Shown here piece after piece: positions 16,836-26,979 of a stretch of DNA of 64,000 bases. Each line of letters begins with the position of its first letter. Position 1 is the first letter of the stretch. The stretch covers positions 2,728,001 through 2,792,000 of the forward strand of contig FSRV01000001.1 in assembly GCA_900142905.1 (NCBI GenBank). The letters run 5' to 3'. Source of the stretch: Burkholderia sp. GAS332 (lineage in GTDB: Bacteria; Pseudomonadota; Gammaproteobacteria; Burkholderiales; Burkholderiaceae). The notes under the pieces were generated by a model. That model saw only the letters and a list, made by a program, of their open reading frames with translations, searched no databases and was not told the origin of the DNA. The translations under genes and the position numbers were made by a program.

Positions 16836-19283
16836 TTAACGCCCCGCCACGCGCTTCAGAATCCGCTCGACACCTTCCACATACGTTGCGGTCCCGAACC
16901 GGCTCAACGCCGTCTGATACCCGTTCCTGACCAGCTTATTGCGCAGGTCGTCGTTCGAGCGCAACTCAGCGAGTGTGTCGGCGAGACCATGTGCGTCGCC
17001 GGGCGTGCACAGCACGCCATTCTCGTAATCGTCGATGATCTCCAGCACGCCGCCCGCGCGCGCGGCCACCACCGGCCGCTGCGCCAGCATCCCCTCGACG
17101 ATCACGCGACCGAACGGCTCCGGCGTGATCGACGTATGGACGACCGCATCGACCGCACACATGCAGGCCGCAATGTCGTGCTGGAAGCCGAGGAAATGCA
17201 CCCGTCCACCGAGGTTGTGCGCGGCGACGAAGGCATGCAGTTCGATCTCGTACGCGTCCTCGCCAAACAGCGGCGCACCCACGAGCACCGCGTGCATGTG
17301 CGGATTGAGGACCATCGCTTCGAGCAGCACGTGCTGCCCCTTCCAGCGTGCGAGGCGGCTGAACGAGCCGACCAGGAACGCGTCCTGCGGCAGGTTCAGG
17401 CGCCGGCGCAGTGTCGCCTGCGGGACCGTGCGCAACGCGTCGAACGGTGCCGCGGAAATGCCGTTGAACACCACATCGATACGCTTTTCGTCGAAGTGCG
17501 TGAGTTCCGCGAAAGCGCGAGCGGAAGCCGCCGAATTCGCAATCACGTGCGTGAGACCGAGGCGCGCGCACCACTTGATGATCGCCAGTTGCTTGCCGCC
17601 GAAATGCTCCGGGCTCACGATGTCACGCAGATGCCAGACCACCGGGCGCCTCGCGAGCTTGCCGGCAATCGCGCCAATCACCATCGCGCGCTGTGTGTTC
17701 GCGTAGATCACCTCGGCGTTGCGCGCGTGTTTGGCGGTGGCGCGTACGAGCGATATCAGGCCCTTGAGCGCCTGGCCCTTGGGCAACGAACCGCCCTGCT
17801 TGCGAACATGGCGCAAAGCGCCGGCGTCCAGCACGTTGACGGTCACACCGGCCTTGGCCAAGGCGGTACGGAACGGCCCGTCGTCGAACAGCACGACTTC
17901 GATGCGCGTGCGCAACGCTTTAACGATTTCCAGCAGCGATAATTCAGCGCCACCGAGCACGCCGCTCTGGTCGACCGCGAGAATACGAGGGGTGCTGGCA
18001 GCCGTGGATGCTTTATAGGGGACGTACGGCGGCATCGTCGCCGAGCGCAATACCGGCACTGAATCCCGCACATGGGCGAAGAAACGTTCGCGGAAATGGG
18101 CGGCGGAGAACTGCTCGGCGTTCGCGCGGCAATCCACCGGCGAAAAACGCATCATGTGGTCGTCGAAACGCTCGACCGCTGCAATGATCGACTCGGCGTT
18201 CTGCTCATCGAAGAACATGCCCGTGGGCCGCGTCTCCGACAGATCGCGCACGGTTTCGAGCGCCCCGCCCTTGCCGTAAGCGATCACCGGCGTGCCGCAC
18301 GCCTGCGCTTCGACCACTGAAATGCCGAAGTCTTCTTCCGCGGCGAACACGAACGCTTTCGCGCGGCTCATCTTTTCCTTGAGTACCTTGAACGGCTGGT
18401 AGCCCATGATCTCGACATTGGGCCCCGCCTTGGCGCGGATCTTCTGCATGTCGGGGCCGTCGCCGATCACCACTAGCTTGCGCTCCGGCATGCGCGCGAA
18501 CGCTTCGACGATCAGATCGATCTTCTTGTACGGCACCATTCGCGACGCGGTCAGATAGAAGTCTTCCTTGTCGGTGCACAGCGAAAACGCTTCGACGTCG
18601 ACGGGCGGAAAGATCACCTGGGCTTCGCGCTGATACACCTTCTTGATCCGCCGTGCGATGAAGTCGGAGTTCGCGACAAAGCCATCCACTGCATTCGATG
18701 TGCGGATATCCCAGTTGCGGATGTAGTGAAGAATCAGGCGCGCCATCGCCGACTTCAGCCCGGCGGTCAGCTTCGACTGCTGCAAGTACTGGTGCTGCAG
18801 ATCCCACGCATACCGGATCGGCGAATGCACGTAGCTGATATGCACCTGATCGGGACCGGTCAGTATGCCTTTCGCCACTGCGTGACTGCTGGAGATCACC
18901 ACGTCGTAGGCCGACACGTCGAGCTGCTCGATCGCGAGCGGCATCAACGGCAGATAGGTGCGGTATTTGGTCCGTGCGAGCGGCAGTTTCTGGATGAACG
19001 AGGTCGTGACGGGCTTGCCGCGCAGAAAGCTGCGATCGTCGAGAAAATCGACGAGACTGAACAGGTCGGCGTCAGGAAAGCACGCGACGATCTGTTCGAG
19101 CACCTTCTCCGCGCCCGCATAGGTGACGAGCCAGTCGTGCACGATCGCGACACGCACCGTCTTATCGCCCCGCAACGCCGTACGGCGCGGCGGCGCCTGA
19201 ACGCCGGGAACGGTGGTGAGTTCAGCCAGGGCGCTGCGCGTCGTACGTTGCAGCACGGCTTCTTCAAGGACTTCGTGGTTCAT
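16836..19283 (-). CDS. bceR: Two-domain glycosyltransferase (GT4 + GT4), BceR-like
   Basis: 815 residues, about twice a normal GT4 enzyme. The N-terminal unit (about 45-415) starts RVAIVHDWLVTYAGAEKVLE and has its EX7E motif as EDFGISVVE; the C-terminal unit (about 440-815) starts ILAVDQSGVLGGAELSLLE and has EPFGRVIVE. Both halves keep the sugar-nucleotide site, so two separate transfers by one polypeptide are likely. This matches BceR of the cepacian bce-II cluster. The ATG overlaps the stop of the flippase gene (ATGA); an open frame of 141 codons further upstream is antisense-like and lies within the flippase gene. Confidence 0.9.
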   Translation of the reverse strand: MNHEVLEEAVLQRTTRSALAELTTVPGVQAPPRRTALRGDKTVRVAIVHDWLVTYAGAEKVLEQIVACFPDADLFSLVDFLDDRSFLRGKPVTTSFIQKLPLARTKYRTYLPLMPLAIEQLDVSAYDVVISSSHAVAKGILTGPDQVHISYVHSPIRYAWDLQHQYLQQSKLTAGLKSAMARLILHYIRNWDIRTSNAVDGFVANSDFIARRIKKVYQREAQVIFPPVDVEAFSLCTDKEDFYLTASRMVPYKKIDLIVEAFARMPERKLVVIGDGPDMQKIRAKAGPNVEIMGYQPFKVLKEKMSRAKAFVFAAEEDFGISVVEAQACGTPVIAYGKGGALETVRDLSETRPTGMFFDEQNAESIIAAVERFDDHMMRFSPVDCRANAEQFSAAHFRERFFAHVRDSVPVLRSATMPPYVPYKASTAASTPRILAVDQSGVLGGAELSLLEIVKALRTRIEVVLFDDGPFRTALAKAGVTVNVLDAGALRHVRKQGGSLPKGQALKGLISLVRATAKHARNAEVIYANTQRAMVIGAIAGKLARRPVVWHLRDIVSPEHFGGKQLAIIKWCARLGLTHVIANSAASARAFAELTHFDEKRIDVVFNGISAAPFDALRTVPQATLRRRLNLPQDAFLVGSFSRLARWKGQHVLLEAMVLNPHMHAVLVGAPLFGEDAYEIELHAFVAAHNLGGRVHFLGFQHDIAACMCAVDAVVHTSITPEPFGRVIVEGMLAQRPVVAARAGGVLEIIDDYENGVLCTPGDAHGLADTLAELRSNDDLRNKLVRNGYQTALSRFGTATYVEGVERILKRVAGR

Positions 19284-20746
19284 GCGCTTTTCCTCGGATT
19301 CAGTCGCAACAGCAGTGAACGCGCAAGATCGCGCAAAGCGGGTGTCATCGTGATCGACCAGGCGACATTCGCGCCTACCATCAACAGGCCGGCGACGATC
19401 GCCAAAGCGAGACTCGGCAGGAAGCTGGCAAGCCACAGGCTGGCCAGCAGAAAAGCGAGGTGAGCGAGCATGTCGAGCGCGATCTGGCGTGCGCGAATCG
19501 CCGACAGGCGCAACAGCACGGCGTAATCGAACAGTGCCCGGCCGGCCACGGCCACCGCCGCGCCGGTCAAACCGAAATGCGTAATGCCGAACCACAATGC
19601 CCCTGCAAACAAGGGCAATTCGAACAAACCGACTCGCGCGGCGGTGGCCGGGTTGACCTGTGACTGGATCAGAATTCGTGTGACGTTCGCCTGGCCGACG
19701 AGCCACACGGCGACGATCATGATGCGGCCCACGGGCGCCGCCACGGTGGCGATCTCATTGCCGACCCACAGATGCAGGAACGGCTCGAGCACCAGCATCG
19801 CGACCAGCGCAACCGGGGTGAACACCCCGTTAAGGAATTCGAGCGACTGCTGCGTGATGGTGTCCGCATCCGCGCGACCCACGGCAGACAGGCGCGGAAA
19901 CAGCGTGCGCACCAGCGCGGTCGGCACAATGTTCAAGCGCGTCACGAGATTCTGCGGCACCGTGTAGTACGTGACGAAACGCGCGCCGAGACTGGTGCCG
20001 AGCATCACGCGGTCGAGCGACTCGGCGATCATGTTGGTCACGCTCGCAATCAGCATCCAGCCGCCGAAGTTGAAGAGTCCCTTCGCCACGCCGAGTTGCG
20101 GCGGCAAAATGCTGCGTATGTCCAGCACCTTCAGCGCGGAACGGCCCAGCAGAATCGCGGCCAGAATCCGTGCGAACACGGCGGCGGCAAGCACGTTCTG
20201 CAAGGTCGCCCCCAGCCACAGCGCAGCGCCGAGCGGCAGCAACTGAAACAGGAAGGTGCCGATGGTCTGATTGGTGTTGTAGACGCCGAAGCGCTCCGCG
20301 CCGTTGATGGCCCCGGCGAACACCCACGACACATTGGCAATCGGAATCGCCACCGCGAGCCACGGCAGCGCCATATAGACCTCATGCTGCAACTCCGGCG
20401 ACACCTTGGTGAAATACGCGGTGTACAGAAAAGCACCGAAATAGATGATCAGACCGCCGACGATGCCGGTCGCGAGATTGAGCCACGTCGCGCTCCAGAA
20501 CACGCGGGCGCTTTCGCCCTTGTCGCCCGAGGCGCGCGCCTTCGAGATGTGGTTCTGCGCGGCCATGCTCATGCCGAGATCGAGAATCCCGAAGTAGCCG
20601 ATCAAGGTCCACACGAGACTGATCACGCCGTAGCGCTCGACGCCGAGCAGCTTGATATACGACGGCACAGTCACGAGCGAGACGAAAGTCGGCAGCACCA
20701 GCCCGAAGAAGTTGATCGCTACGTTCTTGAGAATGCCTTTGTCCAT
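19280..20746 (-). CDS. bceQ: Polysaccharide repeat-unit flippase (Wzx-type), BceQ-like
   Basis: 488 residues with about fourteen hydrophobic segments, Polysacc_synt/MATE-like fold. The start (NFFGLVLPTFVSLVTVPSYI, LLGVERYGVISLVWTLIGYF) is typical of Wzx proteins, which move undecaprenyl-linked repeat units across the inner membrane. Ends with a basic tail (LLLRLNPRKSA). AAGG lies eight bases before the ATG. Its stop overlaps the start of bceR, so flippase and glycosyltransferase are translationally coupled. Confidence 0.92.
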   Translation of the reverse strand: MDKGILKNVAINFFGLVLPTFVSLVTVPSYIKLLGVERYGVISLVWTLIGYFGILDLGMSMAAQNHISKARASGDKGESARVFWSATWLNLATGIVGGLIIYFGAFLYTAYFTKVSPELQHEVYMALPWLAVAIPIANVSWVFAGAINGAERFGVYNTNQTIGTFLFQLLPLGAALWLGATLQNVLAAAVFARILAAILLGRSALKVLDIRSILPPQLGVAKGLFNFGGWMLIASVTNMIAESLDRVMLGTSLGARFVTYYTVPQNLVTRLNIVPTALVRTLFPRLSAVGRADADTITQQSLEFLNGVFTPVALVAMLVLEPFLHLWVGNEIATVAAPVGRIMIVAVWLVGQANVTRILIQSQVNPATAARVGLFELPLFAGALWFGITHFGLTGAAVAVAGRALFDYAVLLRLSAIRARQIALDMLAHLAFLLASLWLASFLPSLALAIVAGLLMVGANVAWSITMTPALRDLARSLLLRLNPRKSA

Positions 20747-20818
20747 CGGATGCCTTGGGTTAACTCAGTTGCCTGATGATTCATTCGGAAGCCGTCGTGC
20801 CGCGAGCGTCACGTCACC

Positions 20819-23020
20819 TCACGGTTTCCAGCGATACATCATCACTTTCCCGCGCGCGTCTTCTTCGACGAACACGAGGTACTCGCCATTGCTGCGCTTC
20901 GCGGCGCTTATGCCGTTAGGCACATCGACCCAGCCCGACGCGCGGCCCACTTCCGGGCCCGGACGGATCACGCCGACTTCCTTTCCGCTGTCCTTGTCCC
21001 ACACGTGCACCGCGCCGACTGGCTCAACGCCGAAGAGGTATTGCCCTTCGACCGTGAGGCCGATGATCGTGGCGATGGGTTTGGTCTGCGTGGTCCACGG
21101 CAGCGTGATCGCATAGCGCTGCACCGGATTGCCGCTCGACCATTTGTCGTAGCGCACCAGCACGCGACCGACTTCCTTCCAGAAGCCGCGGTCCGCCGGC
21201 GTATCAGGCGTATAGCCGGTCACATACATCGTGTCGGTGTCGGGGTCGTAGATCGCGCGATGCAGTTCGGTGAACGGTTGCGGCACCGGGTACTGCGTGA
21301 GATTCGAATACGAGTAGATCGGATTGCCCTTCGCATCGAGTCCGCCGAAACGGAAGCGGTAGATGCCCTTCGAATCGCGGGTGCGCCAGATGTCGCCGGC
21401 GCTATCGACCCACCAGCCCCAACCACCCGCGAGCTTGGTGCCGCTCGTGTTGAGCGTGAACTCGTCCGTGTTGAACTTGCCGTCGCCGTTCACATCGCGC
21501 CAGATCCAGTCGCCGCCCGGCGGCGCATTCGGCACCTTGGCGACGGCGCGCTCACGCCCGGCGATGAAGCCCGAAGGGATCGCCACTTCGCCGTCGTGCT
21601 GCGGGTCGAAGCGATAGATCTTCAGGTGGTCCGCGTACATGTCGGTCAGGTACAGGAACGTGTGCCCCTTGAGCTTGCGGGCGATCGGCAAGCCGGGATA
21701 TTGGTCGGTGTGAAAGACAGGGTCGTCGGGATACTTGAAGCGGTCCGACAGAAAACCCGCGTATTTCCAGTCCTGACCTGCAGGCTTCGAGAGATCGAGT
21801 TCGAAACGTTTGTTGCCGGTGTAGACGCTATCCGGACGTGACGGATCGATCCACGCGCCGTCGACAAACAACAAGCCTTGCACCTGCCAGTTCTGTTTGC
21901 CGTCCGGCGCATAGCTCTCGAGCGTGGCGCCGAGGCCGGCGCCGATCGGGTCGTAGCGCGGTCCGATGCCGTTGGTCGACACATAGACATTGCCGCGCGC
22001 GTCCACACCCACGCCGGTCAACCCGTTGAAACGCTGCGGCCCTGGTTTGCCGGGCGTGCCGCTGAAAATGCCGCCGCGTTCGCCGAGTGAGCCTGACTCC
22101 GTGTAACGGCCGTTGCTCTTGCTGAAGAACAACACCTGCTGACGTGGGCCGTTGTCGGCGATCAGAACGCGCCCTTGTGCATCGATAGCGATATCGACCG
22201 CGACCGTATCGGCGGGCAGCGTGAACGTTTCGTCGATACGTTTGCCCGCGGCGGTGTAGTGCTCTACATGCGGTGCCTTGTCGTTGCGCGTGCCGCTCAA
22301 TACCCAGAGCGTGCCGTCGGCGGCAAGCGCCATGCGGCCCGGTTCGTGCACCGTCCACGTGGTTTTCTGCTGCATCGATTCCGCGTCGTAGACCTCGATG
22401 CGATCGCGCGCCGTGTTCGCCGCATAGAGCGTGGTGTCGTTCGCTGCCAAACCGCCGATTTCAGCACTCGTGCCCATCGGCACTTCGTTCATCATCAAAA
22501 ACCCGGCTGCCAGTTGCGCATGCGGGTCCGCGTTGTTCGCGGCCGGCTGGAACGGCGCGGCGCGCTTCGGATCGGCGATTTGCCGACGCGAAATACCGAA
22601 CCATTGCTTGCCCTTCTCCGGCCACACGCCCTGTTCGACCAGATGCCCCTTCTCATTGCCGACCGCGACCGCCAGGAAGGCGTACTTGCGATTCACCGCG
22701 ACCGCGCTGCCGCCACTGTTGCCCCAGCCATGCGTGCCGCCCGCGAAGCCCAGCATCTTGCCGTTCTGGTAGACGCTCGCTTCGGCGCCGCTTTCGTCCC
22801 ACGGCGCGTTCGTATAGACCTTGCCGTCGGGCGCGACCGCAATCGCGGTGATGTTGATCTGCGTCCACGTGCCGTCGCCGAAACCGAAGGTGTTGCCGAT
22901 CCAGGAATTTTTCGCGTTCAACACGGTTTCCGCGGATGCCGTGAGGCTGACCGATGCCACCGTCATACCGGCAGCACAGGCAAGTACAGCAATCCAGCTT
23001 TTGAACGTGAAACGGGCCAA
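20819..23020 (-). CDS. Secreted NHL/SMP-30-like beta-propeller protein (TTG start)
   Basis: 733 residues. The reading frame has no ATG near its sensible start; a TTG preceded at seven bases by a perfect GGAGG (23028-23032) begins a clear signal peptide (RFTFKSWIAVLACAAGM, cleavage after ASA near residue 29). The mature part is a chain of propeller blades with NHL-like turns: ITAIAVAPDGKVYTNA, GGLAANDTTLYAANT, MALAADGTLWVLSG, VDIAIDAQGRVLIADNG, GVGVDARGNVYVSTNG. An EF-hand-like DVNGDGKFNTDEF suggests calcium binding near residue 530. No catalytic signature is recognised. It lies in the bce-II cluster between the flippase and an acyltransferase, so a role with the exopolysaccharide (binding, lyase or hydrolase) is possible but only inferred. 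Confidence 0.82.
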   Translation of the reverse strand: MARFTFKSWIAVLACAAGMTVASVSLTASAETVLNAKNSWIGNTFGFGDGTWTQINITAIAVAPDGKVYTNAPWDESGAEASVYQNGKMLGFAGGTHGWGNSGGSAVAVNRKYAFLAVAVGNEKGHLVEQGVWPEKGKQWFGISRRQIADPKRAAPFQPAANNADPHAQLAAGFLMMNEVPMGTSAEIGGLAANDTTLYAANTARDRIEVYDAESMQQKTTWTVHEPGRMALAADGTLWVLSGTRNDKAPHVEHYTAAGKRIDETFTLPADTVAVDIAIDAQGRVLIADNGPRQQVLFFSKSNGRYTESGSLGERGGIFSGTPGKPGPQRFNGLTGVGVDARGNVYVSTNGIGPRYDPIGAGLGATLESYAPDGKQNWQVQGLLFVDGAWIDPSRPDSVYTGNKRFELDLSKPAGQDWKYAGFLSDRFKYPDDPVFHTDQYPGLPIARKLKGHTFLYLTDMYADHLKIYRFDPQHDGEVAIPSGFIAGRERAVAKVPNAPPGGDWIWRDVNGDGKFNTDEFTLNTSGTKLAGGWGWWVDSAGDIWRTRDSKGIYRFRFGGLDAKGNPIYSYSNLTQYPVPQPFTELHRAIYDPDTDTMYVTGYTPDTPADRGFWKEVGRVLVRYDKWSSGNPVQRYAITLPWTTQTKPIATIIGLTVEGQYLFGVEPVGAVHVWDKDSGKEVGVIRPGPEVGRASGWVDVPNGISAAKRSNGEYLVFVEEDARGKVMMYRWKP

Positions 23021-23757
23021 AGTAATTCCTCCAATCAGGGCCGTGCCGCGATCGGGCAAAGAGCCCGCGCGGGTGCAAAATCCAATGAAATGACGGCAGA
23101 GACCGCTAGAAGCGACGTAAGAACGCGAGACTGATTCCCGCGAGACACAACGTATAAGAGCGGGCTTCGAGACCAGGTGCGCCGCAGCGCCGCGACTCGA
23201 ACGCGAGCCCGGTCGAACGCGAGCCCAGTCGTACGCGAGCCCGGTCAAACGCGAGCGCGGTCGAACATGACCCTGCGCACCACTCATGCGCCACCCTTGG
23301 CCACCCAATCCGTACAGCTCACATTACGCGGAAAAAACGCCGCGACGAAAATCGAAAATAATTCAAAAATATTCGTCGCTTTAAGCGTGGTGAAAGAAAT
23401 TGATTTAAAAATCGATTAAATGAAAATGGACGTGGAACTCGGCGTCCGGCAGCATCGTTATGCCCATCCTTACCGATGCATCCTGACGCCGCCCGCACTT
23501 CTTACGCATTACGACAATTTCAGGACACAAGCATAAAAATCTATTTCGAATGGGTAACGAAACACCCTGTTGCAATCTGATTCATTTATCCATTTCATTC
23601 CCGTTTTTTCATCAATTTATTTTCCCTAGAATCGATTGCACTTCCGTTGCGATGCGATGCGAGCGCGCTCCCGCCTTCCTCTTAAGCCCTGTGCTTGACT
23701 TGAGAAGTCCCGCGCGATCCTTCGCCCGGCCCATCCGCTTCACACCATGGACGGTTC
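23021..23757. other. Divergent intergenic region between the propeller gene and bceO
   Basis: Holds the GGAGG site of the propeller gene, the 16-bp tandem repeat (23197-23265) and an AT-rich stretch from about 23330 to 23640 that should contain the two divergent promoters. The minus-strand frame through 23308 is open but is repeat-derived and Arg-rich, not protein-like. Confidence 0.6.
23197..23265. repeat. 16-bp tandem repeat, about 4.3 copies
   Basis: Unit CGAACGCGAGCCCGGT at 23197, 23213, 23229 and 23245, with one to three changes per copy, followed by a partial CGAAC. It lies about 180 bases upstream of the TTG start of the propeller gene. No dyad is present inside the unit. Confidence 0.88.
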
Positions 23758-24846
23758 ATGACTGCTAGCGCACTGCCTTTAGCGCCTTCTCACTCCCGCC
23801 GCATCGTGCAGCTCGACGGCTTGCGCGCCATCGCCGTGCTCGCGGTATTCGCCCAGCACGCCTTGAAAGCGCCGCTATGGATGGGCGTCGATCTGTTTTT
23901 TGTTTTGAGCGGCTTTCTGATTACCGGCATCCTGCTCGAACGCAAGGCGCGTCAGCAGTCTTATTTCGGCTACTTCTATGCGCGCCGGGCGCGGCGCATC
24001 CTGCCGCCTTATCTGCTGCTGATGGTGGTGTCATCGATTCTGTTCGGCTTCGGTTGGGCGCAGCACTGGCAGTGGTATGCGTTCTTCGCGACCAATATCG
24101 GCGACGCACTCAATCAAAGCGGGCACGACAGCCTGAATGTGCTGTGGTCGCTGGCGGTCGAAGAGCAGTTCTATATTGTCTGGCCGTTCGTGATTCTGCT
24201 GCTGCCGGAGCGTGTGCTCGGCTACGTGGCCGCCGCGTTGATCGTGCTGGTGCCGGTGCTGCGCGCGATCGCCACGCCGTGGTTCGATTCGTTCTGGCCG
24301 ATTTATTACCTGACGCCGTTCCGCATGGACTTGCTGGCGGCCGGCGCACTGCTCGCGGTCGCCGTACGGCGCGATCGCAATGCACTCGAGCCGTTCAAGG
24401 GCCTCGCCGTGCTCGGCTTTTTTGCCGCGCTGGCCGTGCTTGCGTGGCTGCATCTGCACTACCCGCGGTTTCGGGCGGCGAATACGCCGCTGTCGAACGC
24501 CGCGCTCTACAGCGTTTCGTTGGTGCTCTGTACGTCCGTCGTGGTCATCGCCCTGCAAAGCAAGGGCATCGTCAAGCGGCTGCTGTGCAACCCCGTGCTG
24601 GTCTATATCGGCACCATCAGCTACACGATTTATCTGATCCACCTGAGCGTGCTGTACACGCTGTGGCCGCTGCATCTGAACCGCTATCTGACCGCGGCGC
24701 TCGCGCTCGCAATCACCCTCGCCTACGCCAGTATCACGTGGTTCGCGTTCGAGAAGCGTTTGATCTTCGGCACTGCAGGCAAGGCCCATACGGCCGCCGG
24801 CGGCGTTTCAGGCAGCGCGTCGCAAGCGCCGCAAAGCCGCGCATGA
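23758..24846 (+). CDS. bceO: Membrane O-acyltransferase, acyltransferase-3 family (BceO-like)
   Basis: 362 residues. Acyltransferase-3 signature LDGLRAIAVLAVFAQHA (Arg23, His34) and GVDLFFVLSGFLITG, then SYFGYFYARRARRILPPYLLL (key basic cluster) and about ten membrane helices. It probably acetylates exopolysaccharide sugars, like BceO of the bce-II cluster. Its stop overlaps the start of the SGNH hydrolase gene (ATGA). The C-terminal tail after the last helix is Ala/Gly-rich and short. Confidence 0.88.
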   Translation: MTASALPLAPSHSRRIVQLDGLRAIAVLAVFAQHALKAPLWMGVDLFFVLSGFLITGILLERKARQQSYFGYFYARRARRILPPYLLLMVVSSILFGFGWAQHWQWYAFFATNIGDALNQSGHDSLNVLWSLAVEEQFYIVWPFVILLLPERVLGYVAAALIVLVPVLRAIATPWFDSFWPIYYLTPFRMDLLAAGALLAVAVRRDRNALEPFKGLAVLGFFAALAVLAWLHLHYPRFRAANTPLSNAALYSVSLVLCTSVVVIALQSKGIVKRLLCNPVLVYIGTISYTIYLIHLSVLYTLWPLHLNRYLTAALALAITLAYASITWFAFEKRLIFGTAGKAHTAAGGVSGSASQAPQSRA

Positions 24847-25574
24847 GGCGCCGCGTGTGGCTCGCCGCGAGCGTGTCGGCCGCTGCGTCGTTGCTGGTTT
24901 CGCTGGCACTGGATGCGCATGCCGCAAGTCCGGCAGCGCAGGTGCTGGTGGAAGCCTACGGCGATTCGACCACGCTGGGCATTACCTGCAGCGACGGCCA
25001 CTGCGGACCGCAGGCGCAAAACGCCGTGGCGTATCTGCAGGACGAATTGCAGGCCAGGTACGGCCAACGGGTGCACGTCACGAACTACGGCGTGGGCGGC
25101 ACGATGGCCACCCAGTTGCGCGACGGCACCGGTAACCGCCGCGCCAGTCCGACCGCGGGCCTGCCATGGCGGGAACGGCTCGCTGCGTCATCCGCGCAGA
25201 TCGTGTTGATCAACTACGGTATCAACGAAGTGATGCAGAACCAGACGCCCGAGCAGTTTTACGCGGCCGAGACGACGCTGGTGAAAACCGCCCGCGCGCT
25301 CGGCAAAGAACCGGTTCTGCAAACCTCGAACCCGATGCCCGACAACCACCTCAACGCGAGGCTCGCCGCGATGGTCGCGATGACGCGCCGGGTGGCCGCC
25401 GAACAGCAGGTGCCGCTCGTCGATCAGTTCGCCTACGTCAGCAATCTGCCGGACTGGAAGACGCTGATGTCCGACGGCGCGCATCCGAAGCCTAGCTTGT
25501 ACCGGCTCAAGGCTGAACAGGATTTTCAAGTCGTCGATCCGCTGGTGCGGCGACTGCTGGACGGCACGCTTTGA
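24843..25574 (+). CDS. Exported SGNH/GDSL-family hydrolase
   Basis: 243 residues. Signal peptide (WLAASVSAAASLLVSLALDA, cleavage near residue 27) followed by block I GDST at 40-43 (catalytic Ser42), block III-like YGINE, and block V DGAH (Asp211-X2-His214). This gives a complete SGNH triad for an esterase or acyltransferase in the periplasm. Translational overlap with the acyltransferase gene suggests the pair handles the same acyl substituent: membrane delivery plus periplasmic transfer, or removal. Cluster position fits the gene called bceP in some Bcc strains, but I am not sure of that name. Confidence 0.82.
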   Translation: MRRRVWLAASVSAAASLLVSLALDAHAASPAAQVLVEAYGDSTTLGITCSDGHCGPQAQNAVAYLQDELQARYGQRVHVTNYGVGGTMATQLRDGTGNRRASPTAGLPWRERLAASSAQIVLINYGINEVMQNQTPEQFYAAETTLVKTARALGKEPVLQTSNPMPDNHLNARLAAMVAMTRRVAAEQQVPLVDQFAYVSNLPDWKTLMSDGAHPKPSLYRLKAEQDFQVVDPLVRRLLDGTL

Positions 25575-26672
<1,098 letters not shown>

Positions 26673-26979
26673 GCGATCTTTTGTGCCGCGTCACGGCGTT
26701 CGGGCTTTCTTGAATGGTGGGAAAGGCCTTTGCGTGCGTGGCCGGTAACGAATCAGAGATTCTTTCGTGTCGAGCTCGGCTGGACGTGTCGCCTAGCTTC
26801 TAAGCTGAAAAACGACAAACAGTCGACTTATTTAGCTGAATTACGACAAATATTAAATTCGTTGCCGCAAACTTAGCTCGTTAACGACAAATCCGTGCGC
26901 CGACGCCCGAAAGCAAACTTAGCTGAAAAACGACAAAAGAGGTAGAATCTAAGCTCGATTGCGACATTCAGGCACCCAC
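26673..26979. other. Regulatory region of the AbiEi-Fic gene
   Basis: The first 120 bases show nothing. From 26801 it is AT-rich and is built of the direct-repeat array described separately. A plausible -10 (TAGAAT, 26943-26948) lies between repeat 4 and repeat 5, with repeat 4 covering the -35 position. Confidence 0.6.

Noticed and set aside
18000..18060. BceR as two genes
   Set aside because: The frame is continuous between the two GT4 units with no stop or start signal at the junction (around 18000); one fused gene is the simpler reading.
23197..23265. CRISPR-like array
   Set aside because: The units are contiguous with no spacers and are only 16 bp; same reasoning applies to the other tandem arrays.
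23021..23308. Extension of the propeller protein through the 16-bp repeat
   Set aside because: Would put about 96 Arg/Ser-rich residues before the signal peptide; the TTG with GGAGG explains the start better.
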